Below are positions 1 through 8,065 of a stretch of DNA of 64,000 bases, piece after piece. The stretch covers positions 558,001 through 622,000 of the forward strand of contig NZ_CP091508.1 in the NCBI RefSeq assembly GCF_022870865.1, written 5' to 3'. A program made the position numbers and the translations under genes. The number at the start of each line of letters is the position of its first letter. Positions within the stretch are counted from its first letter, which is position 1. The notes beneath the pieces were generated by a model. That model did no database searches and was not told where the DNA came from. It saw nothing but the letters and a program-made list of their open reading frames with translations. The DNA is from Uruburuella testudinis. Lineage in GTDB: Bacteria; Pseudomonadota; Gammaproteobacteria; Burkholderiales; Neisseriaceae.

Positions 1-695
1 AAGTTGATAATCGGGCTGGTTTTGCCTTTGCTCATCACCGATAAATTTTGATTGACTTGTGCGATGGCGCTGAGTTTGGAGTTTTTTACCAACACGAATT
101 GCTGGCCGTCGTCTGCCAGAATCTGGTTGACCTGAATGGTGGTGTTCGGGTTGATTTTCAGCGGCTGCCCCACCTGGCCTTCGATGTGGGAATCGTCGGG
201 CAGCTCGAGGCTGTAGCTTTTATTGTTGAGGGCGGTGAGGATAATCGGCTTGTTGAGCCATTCTTGCTGCACTTCAAAGGTTTGCAGGGTTAATTCGGGG
301 TCGACATCACTGCTCAGGTTGTGCAGCATATTGCCGATAAGCGGAAAATATTTGGGCACGATAACTTGGTCGAGCTGCAAATCGTCAACGGTTTTGCCCA
401 CCACCAGGCGCGATTGCACCAATTCGATTTCGGCTTCTGAAGGCGAAGGCTCGCTGGTGAAGAGGCTGTTGATTTCGGTGAGAATCTGGTTTTGCTTGGT
501 TTCGATTTCCAGCATGCCGTTGGCGCGGTATACCGGTGTGCTGGTCAGGCTGTAGGCTGCGCCGGCCAAGCCGCCGAGCAGAATGGCCAGGGCAATCGGG
601 TATTTGTGGTCGAGCAGGTTGCGGAGCTGTTGGCCTAAATCGATTTCTCCGCCGCCGTCGTTGTTTTGAGTGGGGGTAGGATACTGTTTTGCCAT
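1..695 (-). CDS. wzc: Wzc-type polysaccharide co-polymerase / tyrosine autokinase, N-terminal part
   Basis: Only about the first 231 residues are present; the gene runs off the left edge. After a hydrophilic N-terminus (roughly residues 1-31) there is a transmembrane segment at about 33-53, followed by a Wzz-type periplasmic domain with the usual TPVYRANGMLEIE start. Wzc proteins control chain length of exported polysaccharide and open the Wza channel; the C-terminal BY-kinase with its Walker motifs and Tyr cluster would lie outside the window, so the kinase is inferred from the neighbouring wza and wzb. The start (ATG at 695) is well placed. The gene is separated from wzb by 400 bp of nested repeats, an unusual gap for a wza-wzb-wzc unit. 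Confidence 0.85.
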   Translation of the reverse strand, partial: MAKQYPTPTQNNDGGGEIDLGQQLRNLLDHKYPIALAILLGGLAGAAYSLTSTPVYRANGMLEIETKQNQILTEINSLFTSEPSPSEAEIELVQSRLVVGKTVDDLQLDQVIVPKYFPLIGNMLHNLSSDVDPELTLQTFEVQQEWLNKPIILTALNNKSYSLELPDDSHIEGQVGQPLKINPNTTIQVNQILADDGQQFVLVKNSKLSAIAQVNQNLSVMSKGKTSPIIN

Positions 696-747
696 AAGGT
701 TTTAACTCTCTATATCAAAATAAGGTTTCGGTGCGGATTGGGTTTGT

Positions 748-1060
748 TTATTCACAAAAACAACCTAATCGCGTTGGCCCGCCTGAGCCCGAAGCGAACC
801 GGTTTTGCTAGGGTGTCCGGACAATTCGATTTACGGGTGCTTTTTGCCCCTGAAAACGCATCTGCTGCGTTAAAAAGCCTCGCAAGATGTCCAATCTTGC
901 TGCGTTTTTTGCCTGGCATCTGCATTTTCAGGGGCAAAAATCTCCTCATAAACAAATTGTCCGGACACCCTTGGGGTGTCCTAAGTAAGGCGCTGAAGTG
1001 CTCAGCCAACCGGTCGGGCGCTTGGCGGTACGGTTTCGGTTTGCCGCCTTGCTAGTTGTA
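748..1060. repeat. Composite repeat: family A element inserted in a family B-related sequence
   Basis: The left part (748-808) begins like a family B end (TTCACAAAAACAACCTAA). It runs to GGTTTTGCTA, where the family A element at 811-970 starts. The right part resumes with TAAGGCGCTGAAGTGC (986-1001) and ends near TTGCCGCCTTGCTAG. The same left and right flanks surround another family A copy near 18380-18700. This composite fills the 696-1095 gap between wzb and wzc; I see no gene in it. Confidence 0.7.
811..970. repeat. Family A MITE-like element, copy 1
   Basis: Ends are perfect inverted repeats GGGTGTCCGGACAATT and AATTGTCCGGACACCC. Inside lies a second inverted pair (TTTTTGCCCCTGAAAA and TTTTCAGGGGCAAAAA) and a central hairpin GCAAGAT / ATCTTGC. 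The whole 160 bp could therefore fold into one long stem. No credible gene is present. Confidence 0.85.
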
Positions 1061-1095
1061 TCACTTCTTTCTTCATGCCACGCTATGCAAGCGCG

Positions 1096-1536
1096 TTAAG
1101 ATTGTTTGGCGAGCTTGGCAGCCCATTGGGCGGCGGCCTCTTCCAGTTGCAGATAAACGGCTTCAAATACTTCTTCACTCTGGCGGAATGGATCGGGAAT
1201 GCTTTTGCGCGGCAGCCATTGCCCGAACAGCATGGTTTTGCTGCGGGCGGCAGGCAGAATATCGGCTACGGCATCGATGTGGCCGGGCTCCATCACCAAA
1301 ATCAGGTCGGCTTGCCGGCACATTTCGGCGGTAAGTTGGCGGGCGGTATGGCCGGCCACGATGGTGCCGTGATTCAGTGCGGTTTTAATGGCCTGAAAAT
1401 CAGCATCGCGGCCGGCCAGCGCGCGGATGCCGGCCGAGCTGACGTTGAGCTTCGGCAGCTTGCTTTGCAGCAGCCGCTCGCCGGTGGGGGAGCGGCAGAT
1501 GTTGCCGACGCACACAATCAGAATATTTTGATACAT
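1096..1536 (-). CDS. wzb: Low-molecular-weight protein tyrosine phosphatase (Wzb type)
   Basis: The 146-residue protein begins MYQNILIVCVGNICRSPTGE, containing the C-x5-R-S phosphatase loop (CVGNICRS, residues 9-16). The general-acid Asp is in the IPDPF motif near residue 115. Wzb enzymes remove phosphate from the Tyr cluster of Wzc so that polymer assembly can cycle. An in-frame upstream ATG would add 16 residues reading back into wza, but the start at 1536 puts the P-loop at the usual distance from the N-terminus. It lies 16 bp after wza and is clearly co-transcribed with it. Confidence 0.92.
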   Translation of the reverse strand: MYQNILIVCVGNICRSPTGERLLQSKLPKLNVSSAGIRALAGRDADFQAIKTALNHGTIVAGHTARQLTAEMCRQADLILVMEPGHIDAVADILPAARSKTMLFGQWLPRKSIPDPFRQSEEVFEAVYLQLEEAAAQWAAKLAKQS

Positions 1537-1552
1537 GAGCTTGCCTGCCGGG

Positions 1553-2686
1553 TTATTGGAAGGTGTCATCCAAAGCATTGACATTGGAAATGGAATTGGT
1601 CAGCTGCGATATCACGCGGTTCCAGCGGGTAACCGGGGCGGCGGTGATATACACCACGTCTTCAGGCTGTAGGCGGAATTGGTTGCCCAGCGCATAAGCG
1701 GTGGCATCTTTCAGGTTGAGCTGGTAGACGTGGATCGGTTTCTCGTGATCGGCCGGGGCGTTGCGGATAACGAAGACGCCGCTGGCATCTGCCATCGCCT
1801 GGCTCATGCCGCCGGTGTCGCCTAAGGCTTGTGTGAGGGTCAGGCCGTGGTTGCCCATGCGCAGGGCGGATTGCCGGCCGACTTCGCCCATAACATAAAC
1901 TTTGCTGTTTTCGGTGGTGGGCACATAGACGATGTCGCCGTGGCTGAGCAGATGGTTTTGCGAAAGGTCGCCGTATTGGAGGATGTCTTGCAGGGAAATG
2001 GTGCTGTCGACACCGTTATGGGTCCACTTGATGTGGCGGGTGTCGGCATTTTCGGCCACACCGCCGGCCAGGTCGATGGCATCGAGCAGGGTAACCGGGA
2101 TGTTGGTAATCGGTAATTGGCCGGCCTGCCCGACGGCGCCGGATACGGTCACGCGCTGCGAGCGGAATTCGGTAACGTTAACGGAAACCTGCGGGTTTTT
2201 GATGTAGCGTTTCAGACGGCCTGTGAGCATGTTTTGCACTTCGGGCAGGGTTTTGCCGCGCACCAGCATTTTGCCGGCCAGCGGGTAAAACAGATAGCCG
2301 GCTTCGTCTACCCAAATGCCGTTGCTCACTTGGCGGCTTTGCGGGTTGATGCTGCTGGTGGGGGCGGGTGTGTTCAAATCGGCATGCGCCCACACGGCGA
2401 TGTTGAGTACGTCGCCGCTGCCGACGCGGTAGCGGTAGCCGGCTTTTTGGGCGTTCAGTGCGTTGTTGTTTTGGGCAAAGCGCGGCGGCTGGCGCATGCT
2501 TTCTACCAGGCTCAGGGTGATGGGGTAGAGGTTGACGCGGCTGTCGAGCGTGCTGTCGGCGCTGTCATTTTCGTGATAGACAACGGTTTTGTTTTTGGTC
2601 GGCAAACCTGAGCCGGGGATAACGGTACAACCTGCGGTCAGTGCCAGCAGTGAAAAGCCGATAACGGTCAGTTGTTTTATGTTCAC
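1553..2686 (-). CDS. wza: Wza-type outer-membrane polysaccharide export lipoprotein
   Basis: 377 residues with a lipoprotein signal peptide ending in the lipobox LTAGC (Cys20). The polysaccharide export domain follows (YRVGSGDVLNIAVWAH, about residues 84-99), then SLBB-type repeats (RVTVSGAVGQAG and KVYVMGEVGR). The family forms the octameric outer-membrane channel for capsule or exopolysaccharide in Wzy-dependent systems. It starts 43 bp past the dehydratase gene, and a DUS hairpin sits in that junction. wzb follows after 16 bp. In many group 1 capsule loci wza-wzb-wzc comes first; here it is at the distal end. Confidence 0.93.
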   Translation of the reverse strand: MNIKQLTVIGFSLLALTAGCTVIPGSGLPTKNKTVVYHENDSADSTLDSRVNLYPITLSLVESMRQPPRFAQNNNALNAQKAGYRYRVGSGDVLNIAVWAHADLNTPAPTSSINPQSRQVSNGIWVDEAGYLFYPLAGKMLVRGKTLPEVQNMLTGRLKRYIKNPQVSVNVTEFRSQRVTVSGAVGQAGQLPITNIPVTLLDAIDLAGGVAENADTRHIKWTHNGVDSTISLQDILQYGDLSQNHLLSHGDIVYVPTTENSKVYVMGEVGRQSALRMGNHGLTLTQALGDTGGMSQAMADASGVFVIRNAPADHEKPIHVYQLNLKDATAYALGNQFRLQPEDVVYITAAPVTRWNRVISQLTNSISNVNALDDTFQ

Positions 2687-2714
2687 GCAAATGATCCTTC
2701 TTGGTCTTTCAAAT

Positions 2715-2738
2715 GCCGTCTGAAAGGTTTCAGACGGC
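2715..2738. terminator. DUS inverted pair between dehydratase gene and wza
   Basis: GCCGTCTGAAA and its complement are separated by two bases, so the hairpin overlaps the dehydratase stop codon at 2730-2732. No strong T-run follows, so it may attenuate rather than stop transcription into wza. Confidence 0.5.
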
Positions 2739-4631
2739 CTGATGGGTTTGTTGCCAAACCAAATCGCAGATATCGTCTTTCGGGTTGAAGCCTGTAGGCG
2801 CTTCTTGCAGCAGTTGGCGCAATGTCATTTGGTTTGACTGGCGGCAGGCCTGATCCATCCGTTCGAGTATGTCAGAAAGTGTTACCCACGGCAGCATCAC
2901 TTCGTTGGCGGTCATAATGCGGGGATGAGTGGTATGTTCCACCGCATCGCCGATTAATAATTCTTCATACAGTTTTTCGCCGGGGCGCAGGCCGGTTACT
3001 TCGATGGCGATATCGCCATCGGGATGCGCCTCATCTTTTATTTCCAGACCGCTCAGACGGATCATTTGTTTCGCCAAATCAATGATTCTGACCGATTCGC
3101 CCATATCGAGCACAAACACATCGCCGCCTTTGCCCATGGCACCGGCCTGAATCACGAGCTGTGCGGCTTCGGGAATGGTCATAAAATAGCGGGTAATTTC
3201 TGCATGGGTGAGGGTGACCGGGCCGCCGGCGGCAATTTGTTTTTCAAACACCGGCACTACGGAGCCGGACGAGCCCAACACATTGCCGAAACGCACCATG
3301 CAAAAGCGGGTGGTTTGGCCGGGCTCGGCGGCCAGCGCCTGCAAAACCAACTCGGCCATGCGCTTGCTGGCGCCCATGGTGTTGGTGGGGCGCACGGCTT
3401 TGTCGGTAGAAATCAGCACAAAGGTTTCCACGGCTGCTTCGATGGCGGCTTGGGCGCAAAACAGGGTGCCGTATATATTGTTGCGCACACCTTCGATGGT
3501 GTTGAATTCGACCATCGGCACATGTTTGTAAGCGGCGGCATGATAAACCGTTTGTACGCCGTAAGCCTGCATCACGCTGAACAGGCGTCTGCGGTGCTGC
3601 ACGGAACCCAGCAGCGGCAAAATTTCAATGTTCATGCCGTTTTCGGCCTGGTATTCGCGCAATTCTTTATCGATGCTGTATAAAGAAAATTCAGACAATT
3701 CAAATAAAATCAGCTTGGCGGGCTGTTGGCGGATAATCTGGCGGCACAATTCTGAGCCGATGGAGCCGCCGGCACCGGTTACCATCACCACTTTGGCGTT
3801 GATGTCGGCGCCCATCAGCTCCGGGCGCGGCGCCACCGGGTCGCGGCCGAGCAAATCGACCACGGAAATTTTTTTCAGCGAGCTGACGTTGATTTTGCCG
3901 TCGACCAAATCTTTCATACCGGGGATGGCCAATACTTCGCACGGATAAGGCTCCAGCCGCTGAAGCAGGGTTTTACGCTCTTCGCTGTTGGCGCTGGGAA
4001 TGGCCAGCAGGATTTTTTCGACGCCGTAGCGCTGGATTAAGGCGCCGATTTCAGACGGCCTGTGTACCGGCAGATCATAGATAACCGTGCGCTGGATTTT
4101 GGGGTTGTCGTCAACAAAAGCGATGGCATGGTATTCGCTGACCTGTTTGATGGCTTCCAGCAGCTGGCGGCCGGATTGGCCGGCACCGTAAATAATCACG
4201 GGAGTCATCTGCTGGGTTTGGCGGCCGCTGAGCAGGGTGCGCAACATAACGCGCGAGCCGGCAATCAGCACCACCAGCATCAGAAAATAAGCCACCGGCA
4301 ATGCCAGGCGCAGGCGTTGCTCAAAAATCAGCACGCTGATGAAAAACAGCAGCGCCGAAATCATACTGCCCAACACCGCGGTGGTGAGCACTTTGGTGCT
4401 GACGTAGCGGGTGACGGCGCGATACAGGCCCAGGCGCACAAACAGCAGGATGGTCAGGCCGGCGGTGGCGGCAAATGCCAGCCAGTTGGCGCTGCTGAAC
4501 CATTCTTGCGAATAGCTGGCCTTCAGGCTTTGGGTAAACCAAAAGGCCGCAAAAATCACCAAGATATCGTGAATCACGAAAAAGGTTTTTTTGACGTTGC
4601 GGGGCAGGGCAAGCAGGGTTTCCAAAATCAT
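2730..4631 (-). CDS. UDP-HexNAc 4,6-dehydratase, membrane-bound (PglD/WbpM/CapD type)
   Basis: 633 residues. The first 125 or so hold four hydrophobic segments, then a first Rossmann region (VIIYGAGQSGRQLLEA) and the catalytic SDR domain starting VMVTGAGGSIGSELCRQ near residue 285. The active site reads STDKAVRPTNTMGASKR: Met replaces the usual SDR Tyr, as in WbpM/PglD large dehydratases. The family converts UDP-GlcNAc to the 4-keto-6-deoxy sugar at the inner membrane. The adjacent aminotransferase, initiating transferase and ATP-grasp gene indicate that it feeds synthesis of the lipid-linked first sugar. A DUS hairpin overlaps its stop codon. Confidence 0.93.
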   Translation of the reverse strand: MILETLLALPRNVKKTFFVIHDILVIFAAFWFTQSLKASYSQEWFSSANWLAFAATAGLTILLFVRLGLYRAVTRYVSTKVLTTAVLGSMISALLFFISVLIFEQRLRLALPVAYFLMLVVLIAGSRVMLRTLLSGRQTQQMTPVIIYGAGQSGRQLLEAIKQVSEYHAIAFVDDNPKIQRTVIYDLPVHRPSEIGALIQRYGVEKILLAIPSANSEERKTLLQRLEPYPCEVLAIPGMKDLVDGKINVSSLKKISVVDLLGRDPVAPRPELMGADINAKVVMVTGAGGSIGSELCRQIIRQQPAKLILFELSEFSLYSIDKELREYQAENGMNIEILPLLGSVQHRRRLFSVMQAYGVQTVYHAAAYKHVPMVEFNTIEGVRNNIYGTLFCAQAAIEAAVETFVLISTDKAVRPTNTMGASKRMAELVLQALAAEPGQTTRFCMVRFGNVLGSSGSVVPVFEKQIAAGGPVTLTHAEITRYFMTIPEAAQLVIQAGAMGKGGDVFVLDMGESVRIIDLAKQMIRLSGLEIKDEAHPDGDIAIEVTGLRPGEKLYEELLIGDAVEHTTHPRIMTANEVMLPWVTLSDILERMDQACRQSNQMTLRQLLQEAPTGFNPKDDICDLVWQQTHQAV

Positions 4632-4652
4632 GGTCGGTATTTCTGAGTAAAA

Positions 4653-5828
4653 TCAGGCGGTGGCCCGGGTTAAAACGGCTTGGATGTGCCGGCAGCAGAA
4701 ATCCATTTCGCTGTCGGTCAGCGTGGGGTGCACCAAAAACATCAGGCTGGTATCACCGAGGGTAACGGCATTGGGCAGGCGGGTTTTCGGCCGCCAGGGC
4801 GTGTTGTCGAAGGCTTTTTCCAAATACACTTCCGAGCAGCTGCCTTGAAAACAGGGCACGTTTAAAGCATTGAGCTCGTTGACGATGCGGTCGCGCGTCC
4901 AGCCTGCTTGCAGGTTTTCCGGTTTCACAAAGGCGTAAAATTTGTATTGCGCGTGCTCGATATCATCGGGCACCTCAACCAACCGGATGGCGGCAAACGG
5001 CTTCATGGCGGCTTCGAGTTTGGCGGCGTTGGCTTGGCGTTTGGCGGTCCATGCCGGCATGCGCTGCAACTGGATGCGGCCGATAACCGCCTGCATTTCC
5101 ATCATGCGCCAGTTGGTGCCGAAGCTTTCATGCAGCCAGCGGAAGCCGGGCGGGTGGGGGCGGTTGTAGACGGCATCGTAGCTTTTGCCGTGGTCTTTAT
5201 ACGACCACATTTTTTCCCACAAAGCTTTATCGTTGGTGGTGACCATGCCGCCTTCGCCGCCGGTGGTCATGATTTTGTCTTGACAGAACGACCAGGCGCC
5301 GACGTGGCCGATGGAGCCGACCGGACGGCCTTTGTATTTGGCACCGTGTGCTTGGGCGCAGTCTTCAATCACCCACAGTTTGTGTTGGTCGGCCAAGGCC
5401 ATGATGGCATCCATTTCAGCCGGCATGCCGGCCAGATGCACCACGATAATGGCTTTGGTATTCGGCGTTAAGGCCGTCTGAATGGTTTCGGCGCTGATGT
5501 TTTGGCTGTTTAAATCAACATCGGCAAACACCGGGTTGGCGCCGGCGGTCACGATGGATGAGGCCGAAGCGAGGAAGGTGCGCGAGGTCACAATCACATC
5601 ATCGCCGGCACCGATGCCCATGGCTTTGAGCGCCACATCCAGCGCCAGCGTGCCGTTGCCCAATGCCACCGCGTATTCGGTGCCGGCAAAGGCGGCAAAC
5701 TCTTTTTCAAACTCGCGGCATTCGCTGCCGGTCCAGTAGTTGACTTTGTTGGACAGCAAAACACGCGATACGGCATCGGCTTCTTCCTGGGTGAAACTCG
5801 GCCAAGGCGATAATGAAGTATTCAACAT
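4653..5828 (-). CDS. DegT/DnrJ/EryC1 family PLP-dependent sugar aminotransferase (PglC-like)
   Basis: 391 residues from MLNTSLSPWPSF. The substrate and cofactor motifs of the family are present: GNGTLALDVALKAMG, then IEDCAQAHGA, then SFCQDKIMTTGGEGGM, whose Lys should bind PLP. The likely reaction is transfer of an amino group to C4 of the UDP-4-keto-6-deoxy-HexNAc made by the neighbouring dehydratase. I chose 5828 because it gives a 7-base ATGTTGA overlap with the HAD gene stop. A longer frame to 6008 would only read through the HAD gene. An uptake sequence lies inside the coding region near 5472. Confidence 0.92.
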   Translation of the reverse strand: MLNTSLSPWPSFTQEEADAVSRVLLSNKVNYWTGSECREFEKEFAAFAGTEYAVALGNGTLALDVALKAMGIGAGDDVIVTSRTFLASASSIVTAGANPVFADVDLNSQNISAETIQTALTPNTKAIIVVHLAGMPAEMDAIMALADQHKLWVIEDCAQAHGAKYKGRPVGSIGHVGAWSFCQDKIMTTGGEGGMVTTNDKALWEKMWSYKDHGKSYDAVYNRPHPPGFRWLHESFGTNWRMMEMQAVIGRIQLQRMPAWTAKRQANAAKLEAAMKPFAAIRLVEVPDDIEHAQYKFYAFVKPENLQAGWTRDRIVNELNALNVPCFQGSCSEVYLEKAFDNTPWRPKTRLPNAVTLGDTSLMFLVHPTLTDSEMDFCCRHIQAVLTRATA

Positions 5829-6496
5829 AGCAAATCCTTTATTTCGGTTAAATCGTTTATCCAGCAGCGGGGCTGGTGGGTGGCGGGAAAGTCGGCGGCA
5901 TCGTGCTGATGGATGTTGTTGGCCGAAGCTTTCAGGCCGATGGTGAGCCAGCCTTGATTGTTGGGGGTGACAAAATCTTTTTTGATGTTGTCGCCGATAT
6001 AAATCCATGTTTTGCCGGGATACTGTTTGCGGATAAAGTCAAACCGCTCCGGTTGCGGCTTTTCGGAGGCAAAGGCTTCTGAAATCAAGATGTGGTCAAA
6101 ACAACCGCTCAAACCCAAGGCCTTCAGTTTCAAGTGCTGAGTCAGGCTGCGGCCGTCTGAAATCAATGCGCTGGCGGCAAAGCGTTGGATTAAGGCGCTC
6201 AGGTTTTCAGACGGCATATAGGGGCGGATGGCAGGCCGGTGCAGGCGGTAATGCCACAGCAGCGAGGCTTTTTCGGCATCGTTCAGCCCGCAATGACGGC
6301 ACAAACGGTCGAGCCAGTCGCTTTTGTGTGTATCCAGCAGCGCCAGCAAATCTGTAGCGCTGTATTGCGGATACAGCTCGGCAAGCTGCGCACACACGGC
6401 GTGGATGCCGGATACTTTATAGTCGAATTCCGAATACAGCGTATCGTCGAGGTCAAACACAATCACGCTGTCGGCGGCGTTAATGTTCAGGCTCAT
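5822..6496 (-). CDS. HAD-family hydrolase in polysaccharide locus
   Basis: 224 residues. Motif I is FDLDDTLYSEFDY (about residues 13-25), with a helical cap, motif II ISDG, and motif III/IV IYIGDNIKKDF. These are the residues of a DDDD-type phosphatase. It overlaps the ATP-grasp gene (ATGA) and the aminotransferase gene (ATGTTGA), so all three should be translationally coupled. The substrate is unknown. Given the ligase partner, one possibility is a phosphorylated acyl donor (for example glycerate from a glycerate phosphate); that is inference only. Confidence 0.88.
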   Translation of the reverse strand: MSLNINAADSVIVFDLDDTLYSEFDYKVSGIHAVCAQLAELYPQYSATDLLALLDTHKSDWLDRLCRHCGLNDAEKASLLWHYRLHRPAIRPYMPSENLSALIQRFAASALISDGRSLTQHLKLKALGLSGCFDHILISEAFASEKPQPERFDFIRKQYPGKTWIYIGDNIKKDFVTPNNQGWLTIGLKASANNIHQHDAADFPATHQPRCWINDLTEIKDLLC

Positions 6497-7467
6497 CCGC
6501 GCACCAATACTTTGGCGTCGTAACGCAGCATAATCAAATCGTTTTCCCATTCGTCGAAGCAGGGAATGTTTTCACTATAGAGGTATTCGCGAATCAGCCA
6601 GCCCGGGTAATGCGCACCTGCCGCGTAAGTGAGCGGGAAGCCGCCGCCGAAGCGGGGGTTGATTTCCACGCCGTAAACGGTGTGGCTCTCTTCGCGGTAG
6701 AAAAACTGGGCGGTGATGCAGCCGCGTGCTGATTCGAGCACGGCCAGTTTTTCAGTTAAAAAGTCATACAGCCAGCCGCGGCGGGTGGCGCCTTTGCTCA
6801 CTTCGCCGGAGCGCACTTCCAAACGTTCGCGCGGCACGGCGCATTTCAGACGGCCTTCACGGTCGTAATACATATCAACGGTAAATTCTTTGAAGGTGTT
6901 TTGAATGTCGATCAGCTGGCAAAACATCATTTTGGGGTCGTTTTTCAGCTCGTCGGTCAATTCTTCCGCACTGTTAACTGCTTGGGCGCCGATGCCGCGG
7001 CTGCCGTCGTAGGGCTTGGCAAAACACGGAAATTCGATGTCGTCGGGCGCGTAGATTTTCGGCGCTTCAATGCCGTAGCGGGCAAACAGGGCAACCGAAT
7101 CACGCTTGTCGCGGCATTGCCGGATTAGGTCGCTGCCCGACACGATAATATGGGTGCCCGCCGCTTCAAAACGGCTGCGCGCTTCGGCCAGCTTCAATAA
7201 TTCGGTGTCGATGGTTGGAACAATCAAACCGATGTTTTGTTCGTCGGCAAGTTGAAAAATACTGTCAATATAGTTTTCCGCACTGATTCGGGGCACGGCA
7301 AACGCGCCGTCGGCCACTTGGCAGGCGGAAGACATTTTCGGGTTTAAATCGGTGCAATAAATGCGGATGCCGTCTGAAAACTTGGCGGCCTCGGTTTGGA
7401 AGTCTTGCACCAGCTCCACGCGGCGGCCGGCAGATAAAATCAGAATATTATTTTTTTTCATGGTCAT
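6493..7467 (-). CDS. ATP-grasp ligase (carbamoyl-phosphate synthase-like), PglB2 C-terminal domain homologue
   Basis: 324 residues. The N-terminal part (NNILILSAGRRVELVQDFQ) is the pre-ATP-grasp Rossmann-like domain. The ATP-grasp fold follows with PCFAKPYDGSRGIGA and the metal-binding VYGVEINPRFGGGFPL. The start MTMKK at 7467 has AGGA six bases upstream and lies inside the 3' end of the sugar transferase (20-base overlap). In some Neisseria, PglB2 fuses an initiating phosphoglycosyltransferase to an ATP-grasp domain that adds a glyceramide group to the 4-amino sugar. Here the two activities are adjacent separate genes. The acyl group is inferred, not shown. Confidence 0.85.
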   Translation of the reverse strand: MTMKKNNILILSAGRRVELVQDFQTEAAKFSDGIRIYCTDLNPKMSSACQVADGAFAVPRISAENYIDSIFQLADEQNIGLIVPTIDTELLKLAEARSRFEAAGTHIIVSGSDLIRQCRDKRDSVALFARYGIEAPKIYAPDDIEFPCFAKPYDGSRGIGAQAVNSAEELTDELKNDPKMMFCQLIDIQNTFKEFTVDMYYDREGRLKCAVPRERLEVRSGEVSKGATRRGWLYDFLTEKLAVLESARGCITAQFFYREESHTVYGVEINPRFGGGFPLTYAAGAHYPGWLIREYLYSENIPCFDEWENDLIMLRYDAKVLVRG

Positions 7468-8065
7468 CGTTTCCTGTGAAGAAGGGCATGGTGGCATCAC
7501 CCTGTGCCGAAATGCCTTCGCGCACAAATACTTTTTTTACGGTTAAAAATAAGATTTTCATATCCAGCCATAGGCTGCGGTTGTCTACATACCAAACATC
7601 ATATTCGAATTTTTGGTTCCACGAGATGGCATTGCGGCCATTGACCTGCGCCCAGCCGGTAATGCCGGGTTTGACTTCATTGCGGCGGCGCTGAAAGTCG
7701 TTGTAAAGCGGCAGGTATTGCATCAATAAGGGGCGGGGGCCGACCAGGCTCATGTCGCCTTTCAATACGTTCCACAATTCCGGCAGCTCGTCGAGGCTGG
7801 TAGCACGCAGCTTTTGGCCGAAAGGGGTCAGGCGCTCACTGTCGGGCAGGGAGTTGCCGCCGGCATCGACCGCATCGCGCATGGAGCGGAATTTAATCAT
7901 CTTAAACGGTTTGCCGTCTTTGCCCGGGCGGGTTTGGGTAAAGAATACCGGTGCGCCGAGGTTTTTGCGGATCAGGTAAATCAGCAGCAGAAATACCGGC
8001 GACAATACAATCAGCCCCGCTGCCGAGGCCAGGATATCCAATAAGCGTTTCAACAAGTCATTCAT
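7448..8065 (-). CDS. Initiating sugar-phosphate transferase (undecaprenyl-phosphate glycosyl-1-phosphate transferase)
   Basis: 205 residues of the monotopic bacterial sugar transferase family (PglC of Campylobacter / N-terminal half of neisserial PglB). A re-entrant hydrophobic helix sits near residues 14-31. Next come PVFFTQTRPGKDGKPFKMIKF, SLDELPELWNVLKGDMSLVG with the catalytic Asp-Glu, PRPL, and PGITGWAQVNGRN. It transfers the phospho-sugar to undecaprenyl phosphate at the inner membrane and starts the repeat unit. The start at 8065 gives an ATGAATGA overlap with the preceding glycosyltransferase. Confidence 0.93.
   Translation of the reverse strand: MNDLLKRLLDILASAAGLIVLSPVFLLLIYLIRKNLGAPVFFTQTRPGKDGKPFKMIKFRSMRDAVDAGGNSLPDSERLTPFGQKLRATSLDELPELWNVLKGDMSLVGPRPLLMQYLPLYNDFQRRRNEVKPGITGWAQVNGRNAISWNQKFEYDVWYVDNRSLWLDMKILFLTVKKVFVREGISAQGDATMPFFTGNDDHEKK

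Noticed and set aside
811..970. Correia repeat (CREE) identity for family A
   Set aside because: Correia elements begin TATAGTGGATTAA-like and have a different interior; family A ends are GGGTGTCC.
666..1055. Open frames within family A elements (also 752-1009, 18435-18635, 33887-34180, 39722-39991) that encode similar peptides
   Set aside because: The similarity comes from the repeat itself; frames start and stop at random points, lack ribosome sites and occur on both strands.
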